In this document: positions 1-7,188 of the stretch, piece after piece | Layout: every line of letters starts with the position of its first letter | Numbering within the stretch: position 1 is the first letter of the stretch | Source: Betaproteobacteria bacterium | Lineage (GTDB): Bacteria > Pseudomonadota > Gammaproteobacteria > Burkholderiales > UBA9220 | Direction of reading: 5' to 3' | DNA length: 7,450 bases | Assembly: GCA_003519965.1 (NCBI GenBank) | Contig: DOVS01000214.1 | Location: 1 to 7,450 of the forward strand | Translations under genes and position numbers: made by a program | The notes under the pieces: generated by a model | The model's input: the letters and a program-made list of their open reading frames with translations, nothing else | The model's database searches: none | Told to the model about the DNA's origin: nothing

Positions 1-44
1 TGACATGGTGGGGGTCGTTGGTTCGAATCCAATCGCGCCTACCA
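1..44 (+). tRNA. tRNA-Val(GAC), 3' part (5' end outside window)
   Basis: The window opens at U33 of the anticodon loop, so the anticodon GAC lies at 2-4 and reads valine codons GUC/GUU. Bases 7-11 (GGTGG) are the 3' strand of the anticodon stem and 12-16 the five-base variable loop. The T-arm is 17-33, with stem GTTGG/CCAAT around loop TTCGAAT; one pair is G-U. Bases 34-40 (CGCGCCT) are the 3' acceptor strand, 41 is discriminator A, and the CCA end is encoded at 42-44. The 5' half, expected to start AGGCGCG, is missing, so the acceptor and D-arm cannot be checked. tRNA-Val(GAC) just upstream of thrS is an arrangement I recall from pseudomonads. Confidence 0.95.
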
Positions 45-55
45 AACTCATGAGT

Positions 56-86
56 AAAAGTGCGGCTGTCCGCGCTTTTATTTTTT
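56..86 (+). terminator. Intrinsic terminator of the tRNA-Val transcript, just before thrS
   Basis: The arms AAAAGTGCGG (56-65) and CCGCGCTTTT (70-79) form a 10-bp stem with one G-U pair and a four-base loop CTGT, followed by A and a run of six T (81-86). This is a complete Rho-independent terminator. It sits 12 bases after the tRNA CCA end and ends 19 bases before the thrS ATG. thrS must therefore be transcribed by read-through or regulated anti-termination, or from a promoter I cannot identify. Confidence 0.85.
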
Positions 87-105
87 GTGTCGCCGGAATT
101 TGCTT

Positions 106-2022
106 ATGCCTCTTATCCGCTTGCCAGACGGCTCCGAACGAAAATTCGATCACCCGGTAACGGTCGCCGACGTTGCGCAAAGCATTGGCGCGGGGCTGGC
201 GCGCGCCGCCTTGGCCGGTCGAGTGAATGGCCAGCTAGTAGACGTCTCATTTTCCATTGAAGCCGACGCCGACCTGGCGATTGTCACCGATAAAGACCCC
301 GAGGGTCTGGCGATCATTCGCCATTCCACCGCCCATCTGCTAGCGCAGGCGGTGAAGGCGCTGTTCCCCGAGGCGCAGGCGACGATCGGCCCGGTGATCG
401 AAGACGGTTTTTATTACGATTTCTCCTACAAGCGCTCTTTTACGCCGGAAGACTTGGCGGCGATGGAGAAGAAAATGGCCGAAATCGTTCAGCGCGATCT
501 TCCGGTCACGCGCAGCGTGTTGCCTCGTTCCGACGCGATCCGTTTTTTCAAGGAGCGGGGCGAGCATTACAAGGCGCAAATTATCGAATCCATCCCCGGT
601 GATGAAGCGCTTTCCCTCTACACCCAAGGGGAATTCACCGATCTGTGCCGCGGCCCGCATGCGCCGTCCACCGGAAAACTGAAGATATTTAAGTTGATGA
701 AGCTGGCGGGCGCTTATTGGCGCGGCGACGCCAAAAATGAAATGCTTCAGCGCGTCTATGGTACGGCCTGGGCGAAGAAAGAGGCGCTGGCGGCGTATCT
801 CCACCGCTTGGAGGAGGCCGAAAAACGCGACCATCGCAAGATCGGCAAACAGCTCGATCTGTTCCATTTTCAAGATGAAGCGCCGGGAATGGTGTTTTGG
901 CATCCCAAGGGGTGGGTGCTGTATCAAATCGTCGAGCAATACATGCGGCGCATTTTCCGCGAAAACGGCTACCAGGAAGTCCGCACGCCTCAGGTGGTGG
1001 ATCATTCGCTGTGGGTGAAAACCGGCCATTGGGAAAACTTTCGCGAAGATATGTTTACTACCCGCATCGAGGAGCGGGAGTACGCCATTAAGCCGATGAA
1101 CTGCCCTTGTCATGTGCTGATCTTTAATCAGGGGCTGAAAAGCTACCGCGATCTTCCGCTGCGGCTGGCGGAATTCGGCTCCTGTCACCGTAACGAACCT
1201 TCCGGTTCGCTCCATGGCGTCATGCGGGTGCGTAACCTCACCCAGGACGATGCGCATATTTTCTGTACCGAGGATCAGATTCAGGAGGAAGTGGGCCGCT
1301 TTATCGACCTGCTGCAAACAGTCTATACGGACTTTGGTTTTAACGACATCATCGTTAAATTATCCACCCGGCCGGAAAAGCGGGTGGGGGCCGACGATGT
1401 GTGGGATAAAGCCGAAGCCGCATTGGCGACGGCGCTCGACAATAAAAAATTGGATTGGCGATTGCAGCCAGGCGAAGGCGCGTTTTATGGGCCGAAAATC
1501 GAATTTACCCTCAAAGATTGTTTGGGCCGCCATTGGCAGTGCGGGACGATTCAAGTCGATTTTTCCATGCCGGGCCGCTTGGACGCGAGTTATATCGCCG
1601 AAGATAGCAGCCGGCGGGTTCCTGTGATGTTACACCGCGCTATCCTCGGTTCGCTGGAGCGTTTTATCGGGATTCTCATCGAACATCACACCGGCGCGTT
1701 CCCGGCATGGCTGGCGCCAGTTCAAGTCGCGGTGCTGAATATTACCGACGATCAAGCAGGCTACGCTGAGCAAGTGACGCGTTACTTGACAAAAAACGGC
1801 ATTCGGACCGAATCGGACTTGAGAAATGAGAAAATTACCTATAAAATTCGCGAACATAGTTTACAGCGGTTACCTTATTTGCTGATTGTCGGCAACAAGG
1901 AAATGGCTTCACAACAAGTGGCCGTGCGCACCCGCAAGGGGGAGGATTTGGGTCCAATGTCATTGGATGCGTTTATCGAACGCGTGACAAATGAAATGGC
2001 CGGAATGGGAAGCGTGGCTTAA
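106..2022 (+). CDS. thrS: Threonine--tRNA ligase (ThrRS)
   Basis: Cytoplasmic class II synthetase that joins L-threonine to tRNA-Thr using ATP and hydrolyses mischarged Ser-tRNA-Thr. The protein is 638 aa, close to the 642 aa of E. coli. The domains follow the bacterial order. The TGS domain covers about 1-60. The editing domain covers about 62-225, with H73 and H77 (HSTAH) and C181/H185 (CRGPH). The catalytic core covers about 240-535, with zinc ligands C333, H384 and H510, motif 2 around R362 and motif 3 ending near R519. The anticodon-binding domain covers about 538-638. No expected catalytic residue is missing. After the zinc ligand the usual MNCPGH reads MNCPCH, a variant I believe occurs in other proteobacteria. 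The ATG at 106 matches the family start MPxIxLPDGS; the in-frame TTG at 85 lies in the T-tract of the preceding terminator and is unlikely. Only a weak GGAA (95-98) precedes the ATG. infC follows after 29 bases. Confidence 0.97.
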   Translation: MPLIRLPDGSERKFDHPVTVADVAQSIGAGLARAALAGRVNGQLVDVSFSIEADADLAIVTDKDPEGLAIIRHSTAHLLAQAVKALFPEAQATIGPVIEDGFYYDFSYKRSFTPEDLAAMEKKMAEIVQRDLPVTRSVLPRSDAIRFFKERGEHYKAQIIESIPGDEALSLYTQGEFTDLCRGPHAPSTGKLKIFKLMKLAGAYWRGDAKNEMLQRVYGTAWAKKEALAAYLHRLEEAEKRDHRKIGKQLDLFHFQDEAPGMVFWHPKGWVLYQIVEQYMRRIFRENGYQEVRTPQVVDHSLWVKTGHWENFREDMFTTRIEEREYAIKPMNCPCHVLIFNQGLKSYRDLPLRLAEFGSCHRNEPSGSLHGVMRVRNLTQDDAHIFCTEDQIQEEVGRFIDLLQTVYTDFGFNDIIVKLSTRPEKRVGADDVWDKAEAALATALDNKKLDWRLQPGEGAFYGPKIEFTLKDCLGRHWQCGTIQVDFSMPGRLDASYIAEDSSRRVPVMLHRAILGSLERFIGILIEHHTGAFPAWLAPVQVAVLNITDDQAGYAEQVTRYLTKNGIRTESDLRNEKITYKIREHSLQRLPYLLIVGNKEMASQQVAVRTRKGEDLGPMSLDAFIERVTNEMAGMGSVA

Positions 2023-2036
2023 GTGATTAATCGATT

Positions 2037-2054
2037 GGGAGGTTTTCTACTATC
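2037..2054 (+). promoter_or_regulatory. Shine-Dalgarno and ATC start codon of infC
   Basis: GGGAGG at 2037-2042 is a near-perfect Shine-Dalgarno. It lies nine bases before an in-frame ATC at 2052-2054. No ATG, GTG or TTG exists in frame at a suitable distance, and the in-frame stop TAA at 2028-2030 limits any extension. This site decides the IF3 start. Isoleucine-type start codons (ATT, ATC, ATA) are the known hallmark of infC and underlie its autorepression, because IF3 rejects initiation at non-standard codons. Confidence 0.85.
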
Positions 2055-2576
2055 GCTCAAGTAAAGGAATCGCGGCTAAATGGCGAAATTACCGCGCTGA
2101 CCGTGCGTTTGGTCGGTGAAGAAGGTGAACAGCTCGGAATTTGCAGCTTGGAAGAGGCGCTGCAGAAGGCGGGGGAAGCGGAGATCGACCTCGTGGAAAT
2201 AGCGCCGCAGGCGGAGCCGCCGGTGTGTAAGCTGATGGATTACGGGAAATTCAAATACCGTGAGAGCAAGAAGCAGCACGAAGCAAAACTGAAACAGAAA
2301 CAAGTCCAGGTCAAGGAAGTAAAATTCCGCCCAAGGACGGATGATGGCGATTATCAAGTTAAATTACGGAACTTGATCCGCTTTCTCGAGGAGGACGACA
2401 AGGTAAAAGTTACCTTGCGTTTCCGCGGGCGTGAAATCACACACCAGGAGCTCGGTTTGAAATTGCTCCGGCGTGTCGAAGCCGACTTAGCCGAATACGG
2501 AATGGTTGAACAATTTCCGAGATTGGAAGGCCGGCAAATGGTGATGGTGTTATCGCCGAAAAAAAAGAGAGTCTGA
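2052..2576 (+). CDS. infC: Translation initiation factor IF-3
   Basis: Binds the 30S subunit, prevents early joining of 50S and checks start codon and initiator tRNA. From the ATC at 2052 the protein is 174 aa, beginning [14 protein letters not shown]. The motif RxNGEI and the following [12 protein letters not shown] are the IF3 N-terminal domain, which a GTG start at 2103 would truncate by 17 residues. The N-domain (about 8-80) contains [21 protein letters not shown] basic linker rich in K and Q follows, then the C-domain (about 90-174) with [44 protein letters not shown] and a basic tail. A small oddity is RPRTDDGDY where I expect RPGT or RPAT. Translation is probably autoregulated through the ATC codon. 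The gene lies between thrS (29-base gap) and rpmI (80-base gap), as in the E. coli order. Confidence 0.96.
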   Translation: MAQVKESRLNGEITALTVRLVGEEGEQLGICSLEEALQKAGEAEIDLVEIAPQAEPPVCKLMDYGKFKYRESKKQHEAKLKQKQVQVKEVKFRPRTDDGDYQVKLRNLIRFLEEDDKVKVTLRFRGREITHQELGLKLLRRVEADLAEYGMVEQFPRLEGRQMVMVLSPKKKRV

Positions 2577-2621
2577 TACGGGTAGGCAGCCTTAAAGTTT
2601 CCTCGCGAGGGGAGCCCCGTA
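2577..2621 (+). promoter_or_regulatory. Foldable element between infC and rpmI, candidate L20 operator
   Basis: Immediately after the infC stop, TACGGG (2577-2582) pairs perfectly with CCCGTA (2616-2621). Inside it, TTTCCT (2598-2603) pairs with AGGGGA (2608-2613) around the loop CGCG, using two G-U pairs. The result is two short helices joined by a large asymmetric internal loop. There is no T-run, so it is not a terminator. In E. coli, L20 represses rpmI-rplT by binding RNA structures upstream of rpmI that mimic its 23S rRNA site. Position and general shape fit that role, but I cannot show the conserved L20-contact bases. Confidence 0.4.
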
Positions 2622-2656
2622 CGGATGAAGAGAACTATTGAATGGAGTCTGGTTAA

Positions 2657-2854
2657 ATGCCGAAGATGAAAACGAAGAGTGGCGCCGCTAAGCGCTTTAA
2701 GGTGCTGGGCAAGGGCGGCGTCAAACGCACGCACTCTCACTTGCGTCATATCCTCACTAAGAAAACGACGAAGCGTAAGCGTAACCTGCGCGGGACCGTC
2801 CTATTGTCCGCTAGCGATAAGCGCACGGTCAGTGCAATGATGCCCTACGCTTAA
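2657..2854 (+). CDS. rpmI: 50S ribosomal protein L35 (bL35)
   Basis: Small basic protein of the bacterial large ribosomal subunit, 65 aa, the usual family length. The start [16 protein letters not shown], the motif [15 protein letters not shown] and the basic stretch [13 protein letters not shown] are the family signature. It is rich in lysine and arginine throughout and has no acidic patch or signal peptide. GGAG at 2644-2647 lies nine bases before the ATG. rplT follows after 12 bases, with its own strong Shine-Dalgarno touching the rpmI stop, so the two are probably translated together. If the element at 2577-2621 is an L20 operator, it would act at this start. Confidence 0.97.
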   Translation: MPKMKTKSGAAKRFKVLGKGGVKRTHSHLRHILTKKTTKRKRNLRGTVLLSASDKRTVSAMMPYA

Positions 2855-2866
2855 GAGGAGATCGAG

Positions 2867-3226
2867 ATGCCAAGAGTCAAACGAGGGGTAACCGCCCACG
2901 CGCGTCATAAGAAAGTTCTGGAACAAGCGAAGGGTTTCCGCGGCCGCCGCAAGAATATCTACCGCGTCGCTAAGGAAGCGGTCATGAAAGCGGGGCAATA
3001 CGCTTATCGCGACCGTCGTCAGCGCAAGCGCCAATTTCGTGCGTTATGGATCGCTCGGATCAACGCCGGCGCGCGTGAATGCGGGATGAGCTATAGCGTA
3101 TTGATGAGCGGGCTGAAGAAATCCGAGATCGAAATCGACCGCAAGGTGCTGGCCGATTTGGCGGTGTTCGATAAACCGGCCTTCGCCAAAATCGTCGAAC
3201 AAGCCAAGGTGGGCCTCGGCGCCTAG
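2867..3226 (+). CDS. rplT: 50S ribosomal protein L20 (bL20)
   Basis: Early-assembly protein of the large subunit that binds 23S rRNA and, in E. coli, represses translation of rpmI-rplT. The length of 119 aa is normal. The basic N-terminal extension (about 1-60) contains [28 protein letters not shown] and [16 protein letters not shown]. The globular RNA-binding C-domain (about 61-117) contains [14 protein letters not shown] and [27 protein letters not shown] at 2855-2860 lies six bases before the ATG and directly follows the rpmI stop. The gene ends 14 bases before the arm of a strong intrinsic terminator, so it is the last gene of the ribosomal part of this cluster. Confidence 0.97.
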   Translation: MPRVKRGVTAHARHKKVLEQAKGFRGRRKNIYRVAKEAVMKAGQYAYRDRRQRKRQFRALWIARINAGARECGMSYSVLMSGLKKSEIEIDRKVLADLAVFDKPAFAKIVEQAKVGLGA

Positions 3227-3240
3227 GCGGTGCGATGAGG

Positions 3241-3266
3241 AAAGGAGGCGAACCGCCTCCTTTTTT
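3241..3266 (+). terminator. Intrinsic terminator after rplT
   Basis: AAAGGAGGCG (3241-3250) and CGCCTCCTTT (3254-3263) form a perfect 10-bp stem, of which 7 bp lie before the T-run, around the loop AAC. The T-run is 3261-3266. It ends transcription of the thrS-infC-rpmI-rplT part. It could also act as an attenuator for pheST, as the terminator at this position does in E. coli, but no phenylalanine-rich leader peptide is visible here. Confidence 0.9.
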
Positions 3267-3279
3267 GTTTCGCGCGATG

Positions 3280-3304
3280 ACGGGGCGCCGTAGCGGCGTC
3301 CCGT
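3280..3304 (+). other. Strong GC-rich hairpin between rplT and pheS
   Basis: ACGGGGCGCCG (3280-3290) and CGGCGTCCCGT (3294-3304) pair over 11 bp with one G-U pair and a three-base loop TAG. It is followed by GTTTAATCC, so there is no proper T-run. It begins 13 bases after the T-run of the preceding terminator. It may be a backup 3'-end structure of the rplT message or a 5' structure on the pheS message. The rest of the 174-base gap (3227-3400) holds no gene or promoter I can support. Confidence 0.6.
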
Positions 3305-3388
3305 GTTTAATCCTTCGGGGCGCGCCGCTCTCGCTAATCAAGAGACCGGCGGCCTGCTTCGGAAGACTTCATTATTGTTTCGCTCTGA

Positions 3389-4420
<1,032 letters not shown>

Positions 4421-4516
4421 GTCCGGTCGGTCCGGGTAGGAAGAAACGTTGCGCTAGCCTGAATGGGCGTATTCGTCATAGCGGCGTGGTTGAAATCGAT
4501 ATAACATATTGAACTG
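4421..4516 (+). other. 96-base pheS-pheT spacer, no clear Shine-Dalgarno
   Basis: The two PheRS subunit genes are usually almost adjacent (about 15 bases in E. coli), but here they are 96 bases apart. The spacer starts with a short imperfect repeat in which GTCCGG occurs twice (4421-4426 and 4430-4435) and ends in an AT-rich stretch (about 4490-4510). I see no terminator, no convincing promoter and no GGAG-like site before the pheT ATG. Confidence 0.6.
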
Positions 4517-6874
4517 ATGAAATTTTCGGAAAATTGGTTAAGGACCTTCGTGAATCCCCCGTTGTCCAGCGGAGAGTTGGCGCACGCGTTAACCATGGCG
4601 GGATTGGAAGTCGAGGCGATGGAAGCGGTCGCGCCGTTATTCACCCATGTCGTCGTGGGCGAAGTGCTGGCGGTTTCTCCGCATCCCAACGCCGACCGCC
4701 TAAATATTTGCCGGGTGGATGGCGGACAGGGTGAGGCGCTGCAAATTGTGTGCGGCGCGCCTAATGTACGTCCCGGGATTAAAGCGCCGTGCGCGCTGGT
4801 CGGCGCGACGTTGCCCGGAATGACGATTAAACCGGCCAAACTGCGCGGCGTGGAATCCTATGGCATGCTGTGTTCGGCCAAGGAGATCGGAGTGGCGGCG
4901 GAAGGCGCCGGCTTGCTGCTGTTGGCCGAGGACGCGCCTGTCGGGATGGATATTCGCGCTTATTTGGCGCTTGACGATCAATCGTTTACTTTGAAACTGA
5001 CCCCTAATCGGAGCGATTGCCTTAGTGTGGCGGGCGTGGCGCGCGAGGTGGCGGCAATTACGGATTGCGCCATCGCCTTGCCAGAAATTGCGCCGTCCGG
5101 CGCGGAGATCGACGACCAGCGCCGGGTGGTCATCAAGGCGCCGTCGGATTGTCCCCGTTATTGTGGCCGCGTTATCCGCGGCATTAACGCCGCGGCGGAG
5201 ACGCCGCGCTGGATGGCGCAGCGGTTGGAGCGTAGCGGCTTGCGCTGCGTCCACCCGCTGGTGGATATTACCAATTACGTCATGCTCGAGCTAGGCCAGC
5301 CGTTGCACGCCTTCGATCTGGATCGACTAGATGGCGATGTGACGGTTCGATTCGCCCGGCCGGGAGAGCCGCTGGTTTTGCTGAATGAACGGACGGTGGC
5401 TCTCGAGGACGATATGCTGGTGATCGCCGATGATCGCGGCGCTCAAGCGCTGGCCGGCATGATGGGGGGGGTGCATAGCGCGGTGACGGGAGCGACCCGC
5501 GATATTTTCTTGGAAAGCGCATTTTTCAATCCCAGCGCGATTATCGGCAAGTCCCGCCGGCTCGGCATGTCGTCGGATTCGGCGTATCGTTTCGAGCGCG
5601 GCGTCGATTTCGCGCTCGCGCGCAATGCCCTGGAACGCGCCACCCGGCTCGTTTCTGAAATTTGCGGCGGCCGAGTGGGCCCAGTGACCGAAGTAACGGG
5701 CGAATTGCCGCCGCGTAATCCGATCGTCTTGCGGCGGGAACGGGCCAGCAAAGTGATTGGCGTGGAGTTTTCAGCGGAACAAGTATCCGCGTTGTTGGCC
5801 CGCCTGCGGTTTCAGGTGGAGGAACGAAACGGCGCGCACCATGTGATTCCGCCGAGTTATCGCTTCGACCTGGCCATCGAAGAAGACTTGATCGAGGAGC
5901 TAGTCCGGCTTTATGGCTACGATAATGTTCCCGCGCTGTTACCGCAAGGTAAGGAACAGTTGTCGCCGCGAACGGAATCCGCCCGTCCCGTGCATGAAAT
6001 CCGCTCCTTCATGATCATGCAGGATTACCAGGAAATCGTCAGTTATAGTTTCGTCGAGGCGGAGTGGGAGGCGGACTTCGCCGCTAATCTTCAGCCGATT
6101 CGATTGCAAAATCCGATTGCCGCCCACTTGGCGGTCATGCGTTCGACCTTGTTGGGCGGGCTGGTGGACACGCTGCGCTTTAATTTAAACCGATCTCAAG
6201 AGCGGGTGCGGCTATTTGAAATCGGGCGTTGTTTTCTTCCGGGGAAGGATATTTCCCAGCCGTTGAGGGTCGCCGGCTTGGCCTATGGCGCCGCCCGCCC
6301 GGAACAATGGGGGGAGGCAAAGCGCGAGGTGGATTTTTACGATGTCAAGGGGGATGTCGAGGCGCTATTCTGGCCTGATTCGCCGAGATTCAAGGCGGCA
6401 AACCACCCCGCCTTTCACCCCGGGCAGTGCGCGAGCGTGATGCTCGACGACACGATTGTCGGTTGGATCGGCGTGCTGCACCCGCGTTGGCGCCAAAAAT
6501 ATGACTTAATGACCGGGCCGGTCGTGGGTTTCGAGTTAGAACTCGCTCCGCTATTGCAACGAACGCCGCCGCACTGCCATGAGGTTTCCAAGTTTCCTCC
6601 CGTGCGCCGTGATCTGGCGGTTGTTGTTGATGAAAAAGTCAATTTGCAGAATATGTTGGACGTTATGCTTGATAATTTACCTGATGTTGTATCCGATCTC
6701 ACCTTATTTGACGTTTATCGCGGCAAAGGTATTGATTCGGATAAAAAAAGCCTTGCATTTAGGGTAATGATGCAAGATACTCGGAAGACATTGAACGACG
6801 AAGAGATTGACGCCGCGATGGCGCGGCTGGTTGACGTTTTGTCCGACCGGATAGGTGCAGAGCTACGTAACTGA
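4517..6874 (+). CDS. pheT: Phenylalanine--tRNA ligase, beta subunit
   Basis: Partner of PheS; it binds tRNA-Phe and hydrolyses Tyr-tRNA-Phe. The protein is 785 aa, near the 795 of E. coli, and complete. It starts MKFSENWLRTFVNP, the family start. The tRNA-binding OB domain (about 40-150) has HPNADRLNICRVD and IVCGAPNVRPG. The B3/B4 editing domain (about 210-380) has DITNYVMLELGQPLHAFD with H264, AGMMGG (313-318) and E333. The B5 domain (about 400-475) has D451, D457, E460 and E461 in SYRFDLAIEEDLIEELVRLYGY order, matching the metal-binding residues. The synthetase-like core runs to about 680. The FDX-ACB anticodon-binding domain (about 690-784) has SKFPPVRRDLAVVV and FDVYRGKG. A run of eight G (5464-5471) lies in the editing domain, in frame. 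The last 250 bases include a patch much poorer in GC than the rest. The TGA stop is part of the ihfA Shine-Dalgarno. Confidence 0.97.
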   Translation: MKFSENWLRTFVNPPLSSGELAHALTMAGLEVEAMEAVAPLFTHVVVGEVLAVSPHPNADRLNICRVDGGQGEALQIVCGAPNVRPGIKAPCALVGATLPGMTIKPAKLRGVESYGMLCSAKEIGVAAEGAGLLLLAEDAPVGMDIRAYLALDDQSFTLKLTPNRSDCLSVAGVAREVAAITDCAIALPEIAPSGAEIDDQRRVVIKAPSDCPRYCGRVIRGINAAAETPRWMAQRLERSGLRCVHPLVDITNYVMLELGQPLHAFDLDRLDGDVTVRFARPGEPLVLLNERTVALEDDMLVIADDRGAQALAGMMGGVHSAVTGATRDIFLESAFFNPSAIIGKSRRLGMSSDSAYRFERGVDFALARNALERATRLVSEICGGRVGPVTEVTGELPPRNPIVLRRERASKVIGVEFSAEQVSALLARLRFQVEERNGAHHVIPPSYRFDLAIEEDLIEELVRLYGYDNVPALLPQGKEQLSPRTESARPVHEIRSFMIMQDYQEIVSYSFVEAEWEADFAANLQPIRLQNPIAAHLAVMRSTLLGGLVDTLRFNLNRSQERVRLFEIGRCFLPGKDISQPLRVAGLAYGAARPEQWGEAKREVDFYDVKGDVEALFWPDSPRFKAANHPAFHPGQCASVMLDDTIVGWIGVLHPRWRQKYDLMTGPVVGFELELAPLLQRTPPHCHEVSKFPPVRRDLAVVVDEKVNLQNMLDVMLDNLPDVVSDLTLFDVYRGKGIDSDKKSLAFRVMMQDTRKTLNDEEIDAAMARLVDVLSDRIGAELRN
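6621..6780 (+). promoter_or_regulatory. AT-rich patch in the pheT 3' end, possible ihfA promoter region
   Basis: By hand count, GC is 57 of 160 bases (about 36%), against 41 of 60 (68%) at 5581-5640 in the same gene. Promoter-like pairs exist but are weak: TTGACG (6708-6713) with TATTGA (6730-6735) at 16 bases, and TTGCAT (6753-6758) with GATACT (6776-6781) at 17 bases. In E. coli, ihfA has its own promoter inside pheT, which makes this place plausible. No single start can be chosen. Confidence 0.3.
6725..6737 (-). promoter_or_regulatory. IHF-box-like site upstream of ihfA
   Basis: Read on the minus strand the site is AATCAATACCTTT. It fits the IHF consensus WATCAANNNNTTR at all fixed positions except the last (T for R). 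A seven-base A/T tract (6743-6749) lies 5 bp upstream of the core on that strand, the side where strong IHF sites carry one. It is about 150 bases before ihfA. IHF is known to repress its own alpha gene in E. coli. A match of this quality can arise by chance in an AT-rich patch. Confidence 0.3.
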
Positions 6875-6877
6875 GGT
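6872..6877 (+). promoter_or_regulatory. ihfA Shine-Dalgarno overlapping the pheT stop
   Basis: TGAGGT contains the pheT stop codon TGA (6872-6874) and the ribosome-binding core GAGG, eight bases before the ihfA ATG. Ribosomes ending pheT sit on the ihfA site, so the two genes can be translationally coupled. Confidence 0.8.
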
Positions 6878-6885
6878 AAAAAATT

Positions 6886-7188
6886 ATGACGTTAACAAAA
6901 GCCGAGTTGGCCGAAATCTTGTTTGAAAAAGTGGGACTCAACAAGCGAGAAGCCAAGGATATGGTGGAATCCTTTTTCGAGGAAGTCCGCACGGCGCTGG
7001 AAAAAGGCGATGGGGTTAAGTTATCCGGCTTCGGTAACTTTGAACTGCGGGATAAGCCGCAGCGTCCCGGCCGAAACCCAAAGACCGGAGAGGAAATCCC
7101 GATTACCCCACGGCGCGTGGTCACTTTCCACGCCAGCCAGAAACTGAAGGCGTTAGTGGATAGCGCGCATGCCAGAAGTAGGGATTAA
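6886..7188 (+). CDS. ihfA: Integration host factor, alpha subunit
   Basis: Sequence-specific DNA-bending nucleoid protein that works as a heterodimer with IHF-beta, whose gene is not in the window. The protein is 100 aa; E. coli has 99. The helical dimerisation part (about 1-45) includes [18 protein letters not shown] and [16 protein letters not shown]. The DNABII signature is [20 protein letters not shown] (48-67). P65 at the tip of the beta arm aligns with the proline that intercalates and kinks DNA. The C-terminal part has [28 protein letters not shown] with [15 protein letters not shown] identifies IHF-alpha rather than HU or IHF-beta. The gene is coupled to pheT upstream (11-base gap) and overlaps the MerR-family gene downstream by 20 bases. 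It is probably cotranscribed with pheST, with a possible extra promoter inside pheT. Confidence 0.97.
   Translation: MTLTKAELAEILFEKVGLNKREAKDMVESFFEEVRTALEKGDGVKLSGFGNFELRDKPQRPGRNPKTGEEIPITPRRVVTFHASQKLKALVDSAHARSRD

Noticed and set aside
85..105. Extended thrS start at TTG 85, adding seven residues
   Set aside because: The TTG lies within the T-tract of the terminator, no Shine-Dalgarno precedes it, and ThrS proteins begin at the [14 protein letters not shown] start encoded at 106.
1096..1113. Cysteine in the ThrS zinc-site motif (MNCPCH in place of MNCPGH), considered as an altered metal site
   Set aside because: The three known ligands C333, H384 and H510 are all present, and I believe this variant occurs in other proteobacterial ThrS proteins.
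340..1317. Long open frame of 325 codons on the minus strand opposite thrS
   Set aside because: It is the mirror of a GC-rich conserved gene. Its translation is rich in H, R and L with no recognisable domain, and thrS accounts fully for the sequence.
2103..2576. IF3 starting at GTG 2103
   Set aside because: It would remove the conserved NGEI segment of the N-domain and has no Shine-Dalgarno; the ATC at 2052 has a strong one.
4463..4504. 13-codon frame (MGVFVIAAWLKSI) in the pheS-pheT spacer, considered as a pheM-like leader
   Set aside because: Only one phenylalanine, no ribosome-binding site, and no terminator after it.
4700..5254. Minus-strand frame of 184 codons opposite pheT
   Set aside because: Antisense shadow of pheT; arginine- and alanine-rich composition with no family resemblance.
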